The position numbers were made by a program, and so were the translations under genes. The notes beneath the pieces are model-generated. The model was given only the letters and a program-made list of their open reading frames with translations, ran no database searches and was not told where the DNA came from. Shown here one piece after another: positions 8,447 through 16,922 of a stretch of 64,000 nucleotides of DNA. Position 1 is the first letter of the stretch. The number at the start of each line of letters is the position of its first letter. This DNA is from Arthrobacter sp. PM3 (GTDB lineage Bacteria; Actinomycetota; Actinomycetes; Actinomycetales; Micrococcaceae), in contig NZ_CP022314.1 in assembly GCF_003352915.1 (NCBI RefSeq), positions 917,514 to 981,513 on the forward strand, in the 5' to 3' direction.

Positions 8447-9601
8447 ATGGCCCTCAAACTACGGTCCGGAATCATCGGCACAGGATTCATGGGCTCAGTC
8501 CATGCCCACGCGGTGCGCGCGGCAGGCGGCGAAGTCAGTGCAATCGCCGGAAGCAGCCACGCTTCCGGCGAAGCAGCAGCAGCCGCGCTCGGCGCCCGAA
8601 CAGCAGCCGAGTCCCCCGAAGCACTGATCGTACGGGACGACGTGGATGTAATCCACATCTGCACCCCGAACGCGACCCACGCCGACCTCGCACGTAAGGC
8701 CGTCGCAGCCGGGAAAGCAGTTATCTGCGAGAAGCCGCTCGCCACCAGCGTTGAGGACGCCAGGGAACTTACGGACCTCGCCGATCGGGCAGGCGTTGTC
8801 GCGGCCGTGCCCTTCGTCTACAGGTTCTATCCGGCCGTCCGTGAGGCCCGCGACCGTATCCTGCGCGGCGACGCCGGCCGCCTCTGGCTGTTGCACGGTT
8901 CCTATCTGCAGGATTGGCTGGCAGGCGCGGAAGCCACAAACTGGCGGGTCGATTCAAAGCTCGGAGGAGCCTCCAGGGCTTTCGGTGACATCGGCGTGCA
9001 CTGGTGTGACCTCATGGAGTTCACCACCGGACACAGAATCTCCAGGCTGGTGGCAGCGACCAGCCGGGCCTACGATCAACGCGAATCCGGCGGCCAGTTG
9101 TCCTCCGTTGCTACCGAGGACGGCGCCACGCTCCTGTTCGAGACCGACAAGGGGGCCACAGGCTCCCTCGTCGTCAGCCAGGTCAGCCCGGGCCGCAAGA
9201 ACCGGCTGTGGTTCTCCTTCGACGGAACCGAAGCGTCATTCAGCTTCAACCAGGAACGACCGGACACCCTTCACATAGGACGCACGGATGCCAGTTCCGA
9301 CATCCCCGTGGGCCCGGAGTCCCTTTCCACCCCGGGCGGCAGACGCTACGCCAAACTTCCGCCGGGACATCCCCAGGGCTACCAGGACAGCTTCAACTCC
9401 TTCGTCGCCGACGTCTACGCAGCCGTTCAGGGACAGGCACCCGAGGGCCTGCCCACTTTCCGGGACGGGCTGCGTGCAGCGCTCCTGACGGATGCGCTTG
9501 TCACCTCCGCTGCGCAACAGTCGTGGGTAGACGTTGCCGGCACGGACACCCCCTTCGAATTACTCAAGTCTTCCTCCGCATCGGAAAGGCAGAAACAATG
9601 A
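8447..9601 (+). CDS. Gfo/Idh/MocA-family NAD(P)-dependent oxidoreductase
   Basis: A 384-residue sugar or polyol dehydrogenase. The N-terminal Rossmann fold has GIIGTGFMGSVHAHAV (residues 8-23), a variant of the G-x-G-x-x-G motif. ICEKPLATSVEDARE (about 93-107) carries the catalytic EKP motif of the family. The C-terminal alpha/beta domain includes AFGDIGVHWCDLMEF, with the conserved D-x-G-x-H. This family oxidises inositols, glucose or glucosides, often at a ring hydroxyl. The gene begins six bases after the permease and its stop overlaps the start of the following isomerase gene by four bases (ATGA), so it is a core operon enzyme. A second paralogue is at 10486-11658. Confidence 0.88.
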   Translation: MALKLRSGIIGTGFMGSVHAHAVRAAGGEVSAIAGSSHASGEAAAAALGARTAAESPEALIVRDDVDVIHICTPNATHADLARKAVAAGKAVICEKPLATSVEDARELTDLADRAGVVAAVPFVYRFYPAVREARDRILRGDAGRLWLLHGSYLQDWLAGAEATNWRVDSKLGGASRAFGDIGVHWCDLMEFTTGHRISRLVAATSRAYDQRESGGQLSSVATEDGATLLFETDKGATGSLVVSQVSPGRKNRLWFSFDGTEASFSFNQERPDTLHIGRTDASSDIPVGPESLSTPGGRRYAKLPPGHPQGYQDSFNSFVADVYAAVQGQAPEGLPTFRDGLRAALLTDALVTSAAQQSWVDVAGTDTPFELLKSSSASERQKQ

Positions 9602-10419
9602 AACTTGGTTACTGTTCCATCACTTGGGGCGGCGTCGTTGGCCACCCGCAGGGCGTAACGAGCGTCAAGGATCTCTTTTACATGACCCACGGCTCCATGA
9701 GGGACGCCGTCAAGGACATCGCATCCGTCGGCTATCAGGGTGTGGAGATGTTCGACGGGAATCTTGTGGAGTACGCAGAGAAGCCCGAGGAACTCAAAGA
9801 AATCCTGAGTAGTTCGGGAGTCGCACTGACAAGTGTGTATACCGGGGCAAACTTCATCTACGCCGACATCCTCCCGGACGAAATGCACCGCATTCACCGC
9901 GCCGCCGAATTGGCCGCGGGCTTCGGAGCGGAACGGCTCGTAGTTGGAGGCGGAGCACGGCGCGCGGCCGGAACCACCGACGAGGACTACCAACGCCTCG
10001 GTGGGGCGCTGGACAGCGTAGCGGACATCGCAGAAAGCTTTGGCCTGTCGGCAAGCTACCACCCGCACCTGAGCACCATCGTCGAGGGCCCGGAGGAGCT
10101 GGACCGGCTCATGCCGCTGACCCGAATCGGCTTCTGCCCGGACACCGCACACCTTGCAGCGGGCGGCGCAGACCCGGCCGCAGTCATCCGGAAGTACCCC
10201 GACAGGATCCAGCACGTCCACCTCAAGGACTTCCAGAAGGACCCCTTTAATTTCCTGCCACTCGGACAGGGTGAACTCGACTTCCCGGACATCATCGCCG
10301 CGATCCGCGAAAGCGGATACGACAGCTGGCTCATGGTCGAACTCGACAACTACGACGGCGACCCGCGGGCCGCCGCGGAAATCAGCAAAAAATACCTGGA
10401 AAAGCTCCTCTCTAGCTAA
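9598..10419 (+). CDS. Sugar isomerase/epimerase or inosose-dehydratase-like TIM barrel
   Basis: A 273-residue protein of the xylose-isomerase-like / AP-endonuclease-2 fold. The reading frame is open further upstream, but the ATG overlapping the previous stop is the natural start. Likely metal ligands appear in order: VGYQGVEMFDG, SASYHPHLST (His), CPDTAHLAAGG (Asp and His), IQHVHLKDF (His) and SWLMVELDN (Glu). The YHPH and DTAH motifs resemble IolE and related 2-keto-myo-inositol enzymes, so it could dehydrate or isomerise the keto-product of the preceding dehydrogenase. The other classical iol genes are not nearby, so a different keto-sugar is equally possible. Confidence 0.82.
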   Translation: MKLGYCSITWGGVVGHPQGVTSVKDLFYMTHGSMRDAVKDIASVGYQGVEMFDGNLVEYAEKPEELKEILSSSGVALTSVYTGANFIYADILPDEMHRIHRAAELAAGFGAERLVVGGGARRAAGTTDEDYQRLGGALDSVADIAESFGLSASYHPHLSTIVEGPEELDRLMPLTRIGFCPDTAHLAAGGADPAAVIRKYPDRIQHVHLKDFQKDPFNFLPLGQGELDFPDIIAAIRESGYDSWLMVELDNYDGDPRAAAEISKKYLEKLLSS

Positions 10420-10485
10420 TTTTTCAACCGCAGGGGACTGCCTTGGACGGCATCCGCCCCGCCTCCCGGAAGGAACAACATTCAC

Positions 10486-11658
10486 ATGAAAAACCTCAAC
10501 GTCGGCCTCATCGGAGGCGGCTTCATGGGCAAGGCCCACTCCCTGGCATATGCCGCCATGCCCATGTTCTTTTGGCCGGCACCGGCACTCCCGGTCCGCA
10601 AGGTCATCGCTGAAGCCAACCCGGACCTCGCCGCCGAAGCGGCGCGCCGCTTCGGGTTCGAGAACTCCACCGCTGACTGGCGGAGCATCATTGACGATCC
10701 AGACATCCACGTCGTAGACATCGCCACACCCAACCATCTCCACGCCGAAATCGCCATCGCCGCCGCCGAAGCAGGCAAGCACATCATCTGCGAAAAGCCG
10801 CTGGCCCGCACCGGCGAAGAATCCAAGGCGATGTACGACGCTGTCAAAGACAAGAACATCGTCCACATGGTCGCCTTCAACTACCGGCGCACCCCCGCAG
10901 TCGCGCTGGCGAAGAAATACATCGAGGAAGGGGCAATCGGACAAATCCTCAACTTCCGCGGCACCTATCTGCAGGACTGGAGCGCCGACCCGAACTCCCC
11001 CCTGTCCTGGCGGTTCCAGAAGTCCATCGCAGGTTCCGGTGCCCTTGGCGACATCGCAACGCATGTCATTGACATGGCCAGGTACCTCGTCGGCGAGTTC
11101 AGCGCCGTCAATGCCGTCCTGTCGACCTGGATCCCGGAACGACCGCTCCAGGCAGGCGGGGCGGACGCACTCGGCACCGTACGCGGCGGGGAAGGCCCGC
11201 GCGGCCAGGTTGATGTCGATGATGAAGTCATGACCATGATCCGCTTCGCCAACGGGGCCGTCGGATCCGTCGAAGCGACACGCAACGCTCATGGAAGGAA
11301 CAACTACATCACCTTCGAAATCCACGGAACCGAGGGCAGCATCGTCTTCAACTACGAACGGCGCGACGAACTGCAGGTCTGCTTCGCGTCCGACCAGGGC
11401 GACCGCCGCGGATTCCGCACCATCTACACCGGTCCGGCACATCCCTACGGAGAAGGACTCTGGCCCATTCCTGCCCTCGGCATTGGCTACGGCGAAACGA
11501 AGATCATCGAGGCCTATGACTTCTTCAAAGCCATCGCAGAAGGCGGCAGCGTAAGCCCCAACTTTGCCGACGGCTATCAGGTTGCCCTCATCGACGACGC
11601 GATCGTCGAATCAGCTGCAAAAGAATCCTGGGTTGAGGTCCCGCAGATCGGCGCGTAA
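10486..11658 (+). CDS. Second Gfo/Idh/MocA-family oxidoreductase
   Basis: A 390-residue dehydrogenase with Rossmann motif GLIGGGFMGKAHSLAY at the N-terminus, catalytic IICEKPLARTGEE (about residues 102-114) and GSGALGDIATHVIDMARY (D-x-x-x-H). It is a clear but divergent paralogue of the gene at 8447. The longer C-terminal domain contains GRNNYITFEIHGTEGS, a common substrate-pocket strand in this family. AAGGA lies about eleven bases before the ATG. Two such enzymes in one operon suggest an oxidation at one carbon and a later reduction at another, or action on two epimers. Confidence 0.88.
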   Translation: MKNLNVGLIGGGFMGKAHSLAYAAMPMFFWPAPALPVRKVIAEANPDLAAEAARRFGFENSTADWRSIIDDPDIHVVDIATPNHLHAEIAIAAAEAGKHIICEKPLARTGEESKAMYDAVKDKNIVHMVAFNYRRTPAVALAKKYIEEGAIGQILNFRGTYLQDWSADPNSPLSWRFQKSIAGSGALGDIATHVIDMARYLVGEFSAVNAVLSTWIPERPLQAGGADALGTVRGGEGPRGQVDVDDEVMTMIRFANGAVGSVEATRNAHGRNNYITFEIHGTEGSIVFNYERRDELQVCFASDQGDRRGFRTIYTGPAHPYGEGLWPIPALGIGYGETKIIEAYDFFKAIAEGGSVSPNFADGYQVALIDDAIVESAAKESWVEVPQIGA

Positions 11659-11662
11659 TAGC

Positions 11663-11714
11663 GGTTCAGGGGGACACCGGTTCAGGGGGACGGCGCCAGC
11701 TGTCCCCCTGAACC
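11663..11714. repeat. Inverted repeat with a duplicated left arm
   Basis: The 13-mer GGTTCAGGGGGAC occurs twice in direct orientation (11663-11675 and 11679-11691), and its perfect complement GTCCCCCTGAACC follows at 11702-11714. Either left arm can pair with the single right arm, giving two alternative 13-bp stems. It lies five bases after the stop of the second oxidoreductase. No T-run follows on the forward strand, so it may be a partial terminator or an mRNA end protector inside the operon. Confidence 0.6.
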
Positions 11715-11719
11715 CCAAA

Positions 11720-11736
11720 ATCGATACATCGATACA
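11720..11736. promoter_or_regulatory. ATCGAT-AC-ATCGAT repeat before small gene
   Basis: Two ATCGAT palindromes separated by AC, also readable as a direct repeat of TCGATACA. It follows the hairpin and ends 11 bp before the ATG of the next gene, partly preceding its AAGGA ribosome site. It could be a regulator site, for example for the nearby ROK protein; this is inference from position only. Confidence 0.35.
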
Positions 11737-11747
11737 AGGATGGAAAC

Positions 11748-12071
11748 ATGGCCAGCACACTCCCGGCTCAACGCAGCGCAGCAGAAGTCTGGCTGATGCC
11801 CGTCTTCATAGCCAAAGAAGGGCGCGGCGGCGAAGTGCGGGAAGCACTCGCCAAGCTGCAGTCAGCGAGCCGCAATGATCCGGGCTGTCTGGAATACACG
11901 GTCTTTGCCGACGACCAGCGCGCGGGGACCTTCGTGCTGTTTGAGGGATGGAACAGCCACAAAGACCTCATTGACCACAACGAGAAGAGTCACGTGAAGG
12001 ATTTTGTGGAGATGGTGGCGCCGCTGCTGGCCGTGCCATTTTCGGTGACTCCCCTTACGCCGCTGGCCTGA
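11748..12071 (+). CDS. ABM-domain protein, putative quinol monooxygenase
   Basis: A 107-residue protein with the dimeric ferredoxin-like fold of antibiotic-biosynthesis monooxygenase (ABM) proteins. The pattern is MPVFIAKEGRGGEVREAL, NDPGCLEYTVFAD and FVLFEGWNSHKDLIDHNEKSH, as in the YgiN/LsrG group. Members either oxidise quinols without cofactor or isomerise small keto-phosphates. In a sugar operon an LsrG-like keto-sugar isomerase role is conceivable. It begins after the 11663-11736 repeats, is preceded by AAGGA, and may therefore be expressed separately from the genes before it. Confidence 0.8.
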   Translation: MASTLPAQRSAAEVWLMPVFIAKEGRGGEVREALAKLQSASRNDPGCLEYTVFADDQRAGTFVLFEGWNSHKDLIDHNEKSHVKDFVEMVAPLLAVPFSVTPLTPLA

Positions 12072-12165
12072 CAAGAGCCAGGGGCCATCGCGGAAAGCAG
12101 CTCTGTGGCCAACCCTGAGCAACATCATCCGATTCCCCCGTCCCAACACGCAGTAGGAGCCTGAC

Positions 12166-13161
12166 ATGCCCCGCCCGTACACCCTGTTCACCGGCCAGTG
12201 GGCCGACCTGCCCTTCGAGGAAGTCGCCCGCCTCGCCTCCGGCTGGGGCTACGACGGCCTGGAAATCGCCGTGTCCGGGGACCACCTGGACGCCTGGCGC
12301 TGGGACGAACCCGGCTACGTCGAATCCAAACTCGCCATCCTGGACAAATACAACCTCAAGGTCTGGGCCATCTCCAACCACCTCAAAGGCCAGGCCGTCT
12401 GCGATGACCCCATCGACTTCCGCCACGAGGCGATCGTCGGCCCCAGGGTCTGGGGCGACGGCGACCCCGAAGGCGTCCGGGCCCGCGCCGCCGAGGAAAT
12501 GCAGCACACCGCCCGGCTCGCCAAGGCCCTGGGCGTGGACACCGTCGTCGGGTTCACCGGCTCCTCGATCTGGCAGTACGTCGCGATGTTCCCGCCCGTC
12601 CCGGACAAGGTCATCGACGCCGGCTACCAGGACTTCGCCGACCGCTGGAACCCCATCCTGGACGTCTTCGACGAGTGCGGGGTCCGCTTTGCCCACGAAG
12701 TCCACCCGTCCGAGATCGCCTACGACTACTGGACCACCGTCCGCACCCTCGAGGCGATCGGCCACCGCGAGGCCTTCGGCCTGAACTGGGACCCTTCCCA
12801 CATGATGTGGCAGGGCATCGACCCCGTCTCCTTCATCTGGGACTTCAAGGACCGGATCTACCACGTGGACTGCAAGGACACCAAGGTCCGCCAGACCGGC
12901 CGGAACACCGTCCTGGGCTCCCACCTGCCCTGGGGCGACCCCCGCCGCGGCTGGGACTTCGTCTCCGCCGGCCGCGGCGACGTCCCCTGGGAAGCGTCCT
13001 TCCGCGCCCTCACCGCGATCGGCTACACCGGGCCCATCTCGATCGAATGGGAAGACGCCGGCATGGACCGGCTCCACGGCGCCCCCGAAGCCCTCGCCGC
13101 CCTGAAAAAGTTCGACTTCCCGGCCTCGAACACCTCCTTCGACGCCGCGTTCAAGCAGTAA
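12166..13161 (+). CDS. Sugar isomerase/epimerase TIM barrel, strongly codon-biased
   Basis: A 331-residue xylose-isomerase-like TIM barrel. Metal-site motifs: GYDGLEIAVSGDHLD (Glu near residue 33), VRFAHEVHPSEIAYD (Glu and His), GLNWDPSHMMWQ (Asp and His), IYHVDCKDT and ISIEWEDAG (Glu near the C-terminus). This arrangement matches actinobacterial sugar phosphate isomerase/epimerase proteins found with Gfo/Idh dehydrogenases. AGGAG is six bases before the ATG. Codon third positions are almost all G or C, more extreme than in the genes on either side, suggesting high expression. The ROK regulator starts 11 bases after its stop. The substrate is unknown but probably the same keto-sugar family as in the upstream operon. 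Confidence 0.85.
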   Translation: MPRPYTLFTGQWADLPFEEVARLASGWGYDGLEIAVSGDHLDAWRWDEPGYVESKLAILDKYNLKVWAISNHLKGQAVCDDPIDFRHEAIVGPRVWGDGDPEGVRARAAEEMQHTARLAKALGVDTVVGFTGSSIWQYVAMFPPVPDKVIDAGYQDFADRWNPILDVFDECGVRFAHEVHPSEIAYDYWTTVRTLEAIGHREAFGLNWDPSHMMWQGIDPVSFIWDFKDRIYHVDCKDTKVRQTGRNTVLGSHLPWGDPRRGWDFVSAGRGDVPWEASFRALTAIGYTGPISIEWEDAGMDRLHGAPEALAALKKFDFPASNTSFDAAFKQ

Positions 13162-13172
13162 GGACTGAGGCC

Positions 13173-14378
13173 ATGACCGTTCCCCCTCGCGTTTCGGCGG
13201 GAGAGGTCTTCCAGCATTTCCGTGGCTCGCCACCGTTGACCCGGGCCCGGCTCTCAGTTCTAACAGGCCTTTCGCGCGCCGCCACTACAGACAGGATAAG
13301 AACCTTGGCGTCGCGGGGACTCATCGGACCCACCAACGAAGCGCCCTCGACGGGTGGCCGGCCATCCGCTCAGTATCGCCTCATGCCGAACGGCGGATTG
13401 GTCATGAGCGTCCTGCTCGGTGCCCACGAGGCAAAGGTGCAAGCCTTCGACCTGTCCGGGCAGCCGTTGAATGCTGCGAAGCGCGTGGAAACCGGCCGTG
13501 GCGGGCCTGCCGCTATCTTGGATTCCTGCTTGGCTGCGGCGACTTCACACCTGAATTCCATGGACCCCATTCCCCTCCAGCTCGTAGCAACGGGCGTTGC
13601 CCTGGATGAAGATGCGCCGGATCTGGAATGGCCTGAACATTTTGGTGGCCGCCCGGTCGTCATCGATTCCGCGCTGGGGGCCATGGCAACCGCCGAGGCC
13701 CTGTCGCGAACCCCTCGTGCGCAAAACATGCTCTTTCTGGACGTGGGCAAGACCATTGACTGCGCCGTTCTCCTTCACGGAAGGACGCTGGGGGCTCTCA
13801 GGACGTCCAAGGGGGCCTTCGGGCACACTCCCGTGAAGAGCAAGTCGGCAAAGGGCACGTCGGTGCTGGCCTGCGCCTGCGGCACTACTAATTGCCTGCA
13901 GTCCATCGCAGGAGAAGAGGCAATAATTGCGAGCCTGTCGTCGGACTCTAGAGACGAACCGGACGCGATCAGCGACGCTGTCCGGCGGGCCGATGCGGCT
14001 GCAGCCAGTGCCCTGCGACAAGCAGGTCGGGATATAGGTGACACCCTGTTAGGGAGCATCCACCTCCTTCGACCTGAGGTCATCACTGTCAGAACCCGGT
14101 GGCCGGGTGGCACTGACTTGCTACTGGCCGGCTTGAAGGAAGCAGTGTACGTCGGGGGCGCACCCGCTGCGACAGAGAATCTGGTCTTGGCAAGTTCCAG
14201 GAACGGGTCGCCCGCTACCGGGATTGCACTTCGAGCCATGGACACCGGACTGGCGGTGGAACAAGTGGACCGCTTGCTGTCGGCTCCGCCTGGCCTGAGC
14301 GGACAACTGGTCTGTCGGCCAGCACAGCGCAAGTCTACCGACCATCAGCGGGCGCACCTGCTGACCGGCCGCGGGTAG
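13173..14378 (+). CDS. ROK-family transcriptional regulator
   Basis: A 401-residue ROK protein. The frame is open far upstream over the previous gene, but the ATG at this position follows AAGGACTGAGG and gives a normal N-terminal winged helix-turn-helix (LTRARLSVLTGLSRAATTDRIRTLASRGLI, two helices plus wing, residues 22-51). The ROK fold follows. The zinc-binding region is LACACGTTNCLQ (about residues 229-240). The usual E-x-G-H phosphotransfer region reads GAFGHTPV, so the acidic residue before Gly-His is missing and the protein is probably a sensor, not a kinase. It is placed to control the isomerase just upstream or the sugar operon. Confidence 0.85.
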   Translation: MTVPPRVSAGEVFQHFRGSPPLTRARLSVLTGLSRAATTDRIRTLASRGLIGPTNEAPSTGGRPSAQYRLMPNGGLVMSVLLGAHEAKVQAFDLSGQPLNAAKRVETGRGGPAAILDSCLAAATSHLNSMDPIPLQLVATGVALDEDAPDLEWPEHFGGRPVVIDSALGAMATAEALSRTPRAQNMLFLDVGKTIDCAVLLHGRTLGALRTSKGAFGHTPVKSKSAKGTSVLACACGTTNCLQSIAGEEAIIASLSSDSRDEPDAISDAVRRADAAAASALRQAGRDIGDTLLGSIHLLRPEVITVRTRWPGGTDLLLAGLKEAVYVGGAPAATENLVLASSRNGSPATGIALRAMDTGLAVEQVDRLLSAPPGLSGQLVCRPAQRKSTDHQRAHLLTGRG

Positions 14379-14476
14379 AATTTATTGGCGATCGACGAGC
14401 CGTACAGCACGATCACTCTCTCTGTTGCAGCGACGCGGAACAGTGAATCTCCGATTAGCAAGAAGGTTCCCAGCCT

Positions 14477-15520
14477 ATGGAATACACATCTTCCGGCAAC
14501 GTCTTTGCCGGTCCGGACGGAGCACCGCAGGACCAGATCAGACGCTACAGGGTTCCGGCCGGGTTGAGCCCCGAAGAAAAATTCGAACATTGGCGCCACT
14601 GGTACGGCACCGCCATTGATGCTCCCGCCCGGTTGGAAAAAACCGAAAAGCCAGTGCCACCGGGCTTCAATCCAACCGCACTGAGCCTTGACGGTCCCGG
14701 GTTCAGCCTTGTTGATGTCACGAATGAACCCGCCAGTTGCTACTGGAACGCGGTTTCGGATCCTAGCGACTGGCTCGTGTATTTCAGGACTTCGTGTGAC
14801 AAATTCAGCTTCTCAGGGCGCTCCGAGGCTGTCTCTGCCGGTACAGTCAGGTTCTTTGATCTTTCTTTGCCGGGCAACTTCTACGCGCCAGCTGGCTTTA
14901 GCGCGGTGCGGCTGCATTTCGACCGAGAGCTGCTGGGCTTGGACGACAGATCAGTTAAACGGCTGCAGGGGTTGGCCGACATCAGAGAAAACCCGATTAT
15001 GCGTGGGCTGATTCTTCCAGCCTTGTCCGGCTGGCAGAGGACAGGTCTAGCACAGGAGATGCAGCGTCTCCAACCGGTTGCCCGGTCGATGATGACGGCC
15101 CTGGTCAGTTCATTGCTCGAGACCCTGGCCGATCCCGGCGACCTTAAGCTGGCCCGCATCGCAGCGATCAAGAAGTTCGTGCGCAAGAACTTCAGAAACC
15201 CTGCCCTGACTGTTGACGAGGTCGTGGCATACTCATTTCTTTCACGCCGCGCCCTTTACTACCTCTTCGAAGTTGAAGGGCTCCAAGTGAGCGGACACAT
15301 CCGCGCCCTGCGGACCTTGGAAGCCATCGAGCTCCTCGCCGAAGCAACCGCCTGGAAACGCTCTCTGACGGACATAGCGGGCGCCAGCGGGTTCACGAGC
15401 CTGCAAGCCATGCGACGTGCCATTAGGGAATTTACCGGTCTCTCGCTTAGGGACGCGCAGGAGAAACCGGACCTTCTGCGGATTCGATCCGCCGAACTGA
15501 GAAAACTGACCGAGCTGTGA
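14477..15520 (+). CDS. AraC-family transcriptional regulator
   Basis: A 347-residue regulator. The N-terminal two thirds resemble the AraC-binding-like domain with SFSGRSEAVSAGTVRFFDLS. The C-terminal 100 residues hold two helix-turn-helix units: LTVDEVVAYSFLSRRALYYLFE and LTDIAGASGFTSLQAMRRAIREFTG, as in AraC/XylS proteins. The first unit has the usual LxxVAxxxxxSxRxLxRxF pattern in degenerate form. G+C at third positions is lower than in the neighbouring catabolic genes. No target site could be identified. It stands alone between the ROK gene and the convergent DUF4193 gene. Confidence 0.85.
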   Translation: MEYTSSGNVFAGPDGAPQDQIRRYRVPAGLSPEEKFEHWRHWYGTAIDAPARLEKTEKPVPPGFNPTALSLDGPGFSLVDVTNEPASCYWNAVSDPSDWLVYFRTSCDKFSFSGRSEAVSAGTVRFFDLSLPGNFYAPAGFSAVRLHFDRELLGLDDRSVKRLQGLADIRENPIMRGLILPALSGWQRTGLAQEMQRLQPVARSMMTALVSSLLETLADPGDLKLARIAAIKKFVRKNFRNPALTVDEVVAYSFLSRRALYYLFEVEGLQVSGHIRALRTLEAIELLAEATAWKRSLTDIAGASGFTSLQAMRRAIREFTGLSLRDAQEKPDLLRIRSAELRKLTEL

Positions 15521-15708
15521 ACCCCGCCGTCAGAATCCCGCCTGGCAGGTAGTCGGTGCCACGCATTCGCCGGTCCTCCCTTCTGCCTCGATATCTGACA
15601 CTTCCACCACGACCCGTTTGCTCCGGTTTGCCTGTGCCCGACGCCATCCAGAATCTGAGGCGTTCATTTGACGGCCTGGCGGGTGTCTGGCGCTCCACAC
15701 CCAAATGT

Positions 15709-16011
15709 CTAGCCTCCGCATTCCAAGCAGTAAGCGCGGCCGTTCGTTTTGCGGAAGATTTGGGAACGGTGCCGGACCAGAAAGCAGGAGTAGCAGGTGA
15801 ACTCGTCCTCAGCCTGGGGGACAATCTGTACGATCAGTTCCTCGGCAACAAATTCCCAGCCAGAGGCGATGGTGTCGGCCATGGCGTCGACCTCATCCAG
15901 TTCCTGGGCGATGCGGCGTGCACCAAGGGTGCTTGCGGATTGGAAGGCATGGAGGGATCCGTTCTGTGCGTCCTCGAGGTCGGAGAGTACTTCGTCGTAA
16001 TCAGGTGCCAC
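15709..16011 (-). CDS. DUF4193-family zinc-ribbon protein
   Basis: A 100-residue actinobacterial protein of the DUF4193 type, function unknown. The GTG start chosen gives the family N-terminus (VAPDYDE, compare MATDYD in relatives) and the usual length near 100; a longer frame begins at 16059. An acidic N-terminal half (SDLEDAQ, QELDEVDAMAD) is followed by the diagnostic C-terminus DEFTCYSCFLVRHRSQIF and CLECGG: two CxxC pairs that should bind zinc. It lies downstream of the PH-domain-like gene on the same strand, with about 90 bp between. The acidic domain plus zinc ribbon suggests interaction with another protein or nucleic acid; this is inference. Confidence 0.8.
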   Translation of the reverse strand: MAPDYDEVLSDLEDAQNGSLHAFQSASTLGARRIAQELDEVDAMADTIASGWEFVAEELIVQIVPQAEDEFTCYSCFLVRHRSQIFRKTNGRAYCLECGG

Positions 16012-16103
16012 GTGGGCGTTTCTCTTTCTGTGGTTCTTATCCGACGGGGATGCAGACACGGGGCCGCCCTGCGGCAGGTGCGGCCAGTTCGCCTCGCCCG
16101 CGC

Positions 16104-16922
16104 CTAATCGAAAGTGACACCTTCTGTCGTGGATTTCGGCGACCCCGGGGCCGAACTGTGCCCTGACAAAGAAGGGACGAACCGTGCCCGCTCCTTAATT
16201 TCTTCCCTGAAGCTCTTGACAATGCCGTGGCCTTCCCCGTGGCCAAGCCGTGAAATAACGACCGGACCTCGGGGCAGGACGACCCGGAGGGTCTCTCCGG
16301 TGATTCTCTTACCCAGCGAAAGTGCTTCGATGGATCCGTGCGGGGCATCGAGGAGTGTCCCAGATCCGTGGCTGGACGCTTCGATGACGAGGAGGCGCCG
16401 GGTCGTAAGGACGATGTACCCTTCGGTCTCATCCAGGTGCCCCATCCCGATAGCTCGGATGGTTTCGTCTCGAGCCATCTCGCGAACGATGACACGTAGC
16501 GTGGTTGGTCCTCCCAGGGAGAGACCTGCCCTCAACGCGGAGTCCTCAAGACCGTGGTAGTACATGACACCCTCGGGCAGCTTTTCCTCGATACTGGCGA
16601 GATGGTAGTGGTTCAGCGGCCCGGAATCTCCTGTCCAGGCTATCTCTGCCCCTCGCGCGGAAGGCCGTACGGTAGCGGTAAGCCTCGCGGCTCGGCGTCG
16701 CTTGCGGAGGGAAAATGGTATCTCGATATTGATACGGTCCTCATCGGAGGACGTAGCCCTTAAACCTGATTCAACCGCAGCACCGCGGATGTGGTCCCGG
16801 GAGACGTCTGCACTTGTAAGCATCGTCCAAAGGACGGTTTCGGGAGCTGATGTCATCTGAATACTTTCCGTATATTCGTGGCGTTGGTTCTTCGGGGTGA
16901 GGCGTCGGTTCTTAACTGCCAT
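16104..16922 (-). CDS. Protein with PH-like C-terminal domain, N-terminus unassigned
   Basis: A 272-residue soluble protein that I cannot name. The C-terminal third looks like a bacterial PH-type domain: GYIVLTTRRLLVIEASSHG, then a run of beta strands (GSIEALSLGKRITGETLRV, PRGPVVISRL) and a closing helix IVKSFREEIKERAR. The N-terminal part (SAPETVLWTMLTSADVSRDHIRG) may be a helical-grip or SRPBCC-like unit. The ATG used overlaps the stop of the upstream EAL gene by eleven bases; another in-frame ATG at 16856 has a comparable GGAAAG ribosome site. The overlap suggests co-translation with the c-di-GMP phosphodiesterase, hence a possible role downstream of that signal. Confidence 0.65.
   Translation of the reverse strand: MAVKNRRLTPKNQRHEYTESIQMTSAPETVLWTMLTSADVSRDHIRGAAVESGLRATSSDEDRINIEIPFSLRKRRRAARLTATVRPSARGAEIAWTGDSGPLNHYHLASIEEKLPEGVMYYHGLEDSALRAGLSLGGPTTLRVIVREMARDETIRAIGMGHLDETEGYIVLTTRRLLVIEASSHGSGTLLDAPHGSIEALSLGKRITGETLRVVLPRGPVVISRLGHGEGHGIVKSFREEIKERARFVPSLSGHSSAPGSPKSTTEGVTFD

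Noticed and set aside
9427..11442. Reverse-strand open frame of 671 codons opposite the isomerase and second oxidoreductase genes
   Set aside because: It lies entirely opposite two genes with clear catalytic motifs and shows no domain of its own.
16012..16059. Longer N-terminus for the DUF4193 protein, starting at GTG 16059
   Set aside because: The extra 16 residues are absent from the usual family N-terminus, while GTG at 16011 gives the expected VAPDYD start and length near 100.
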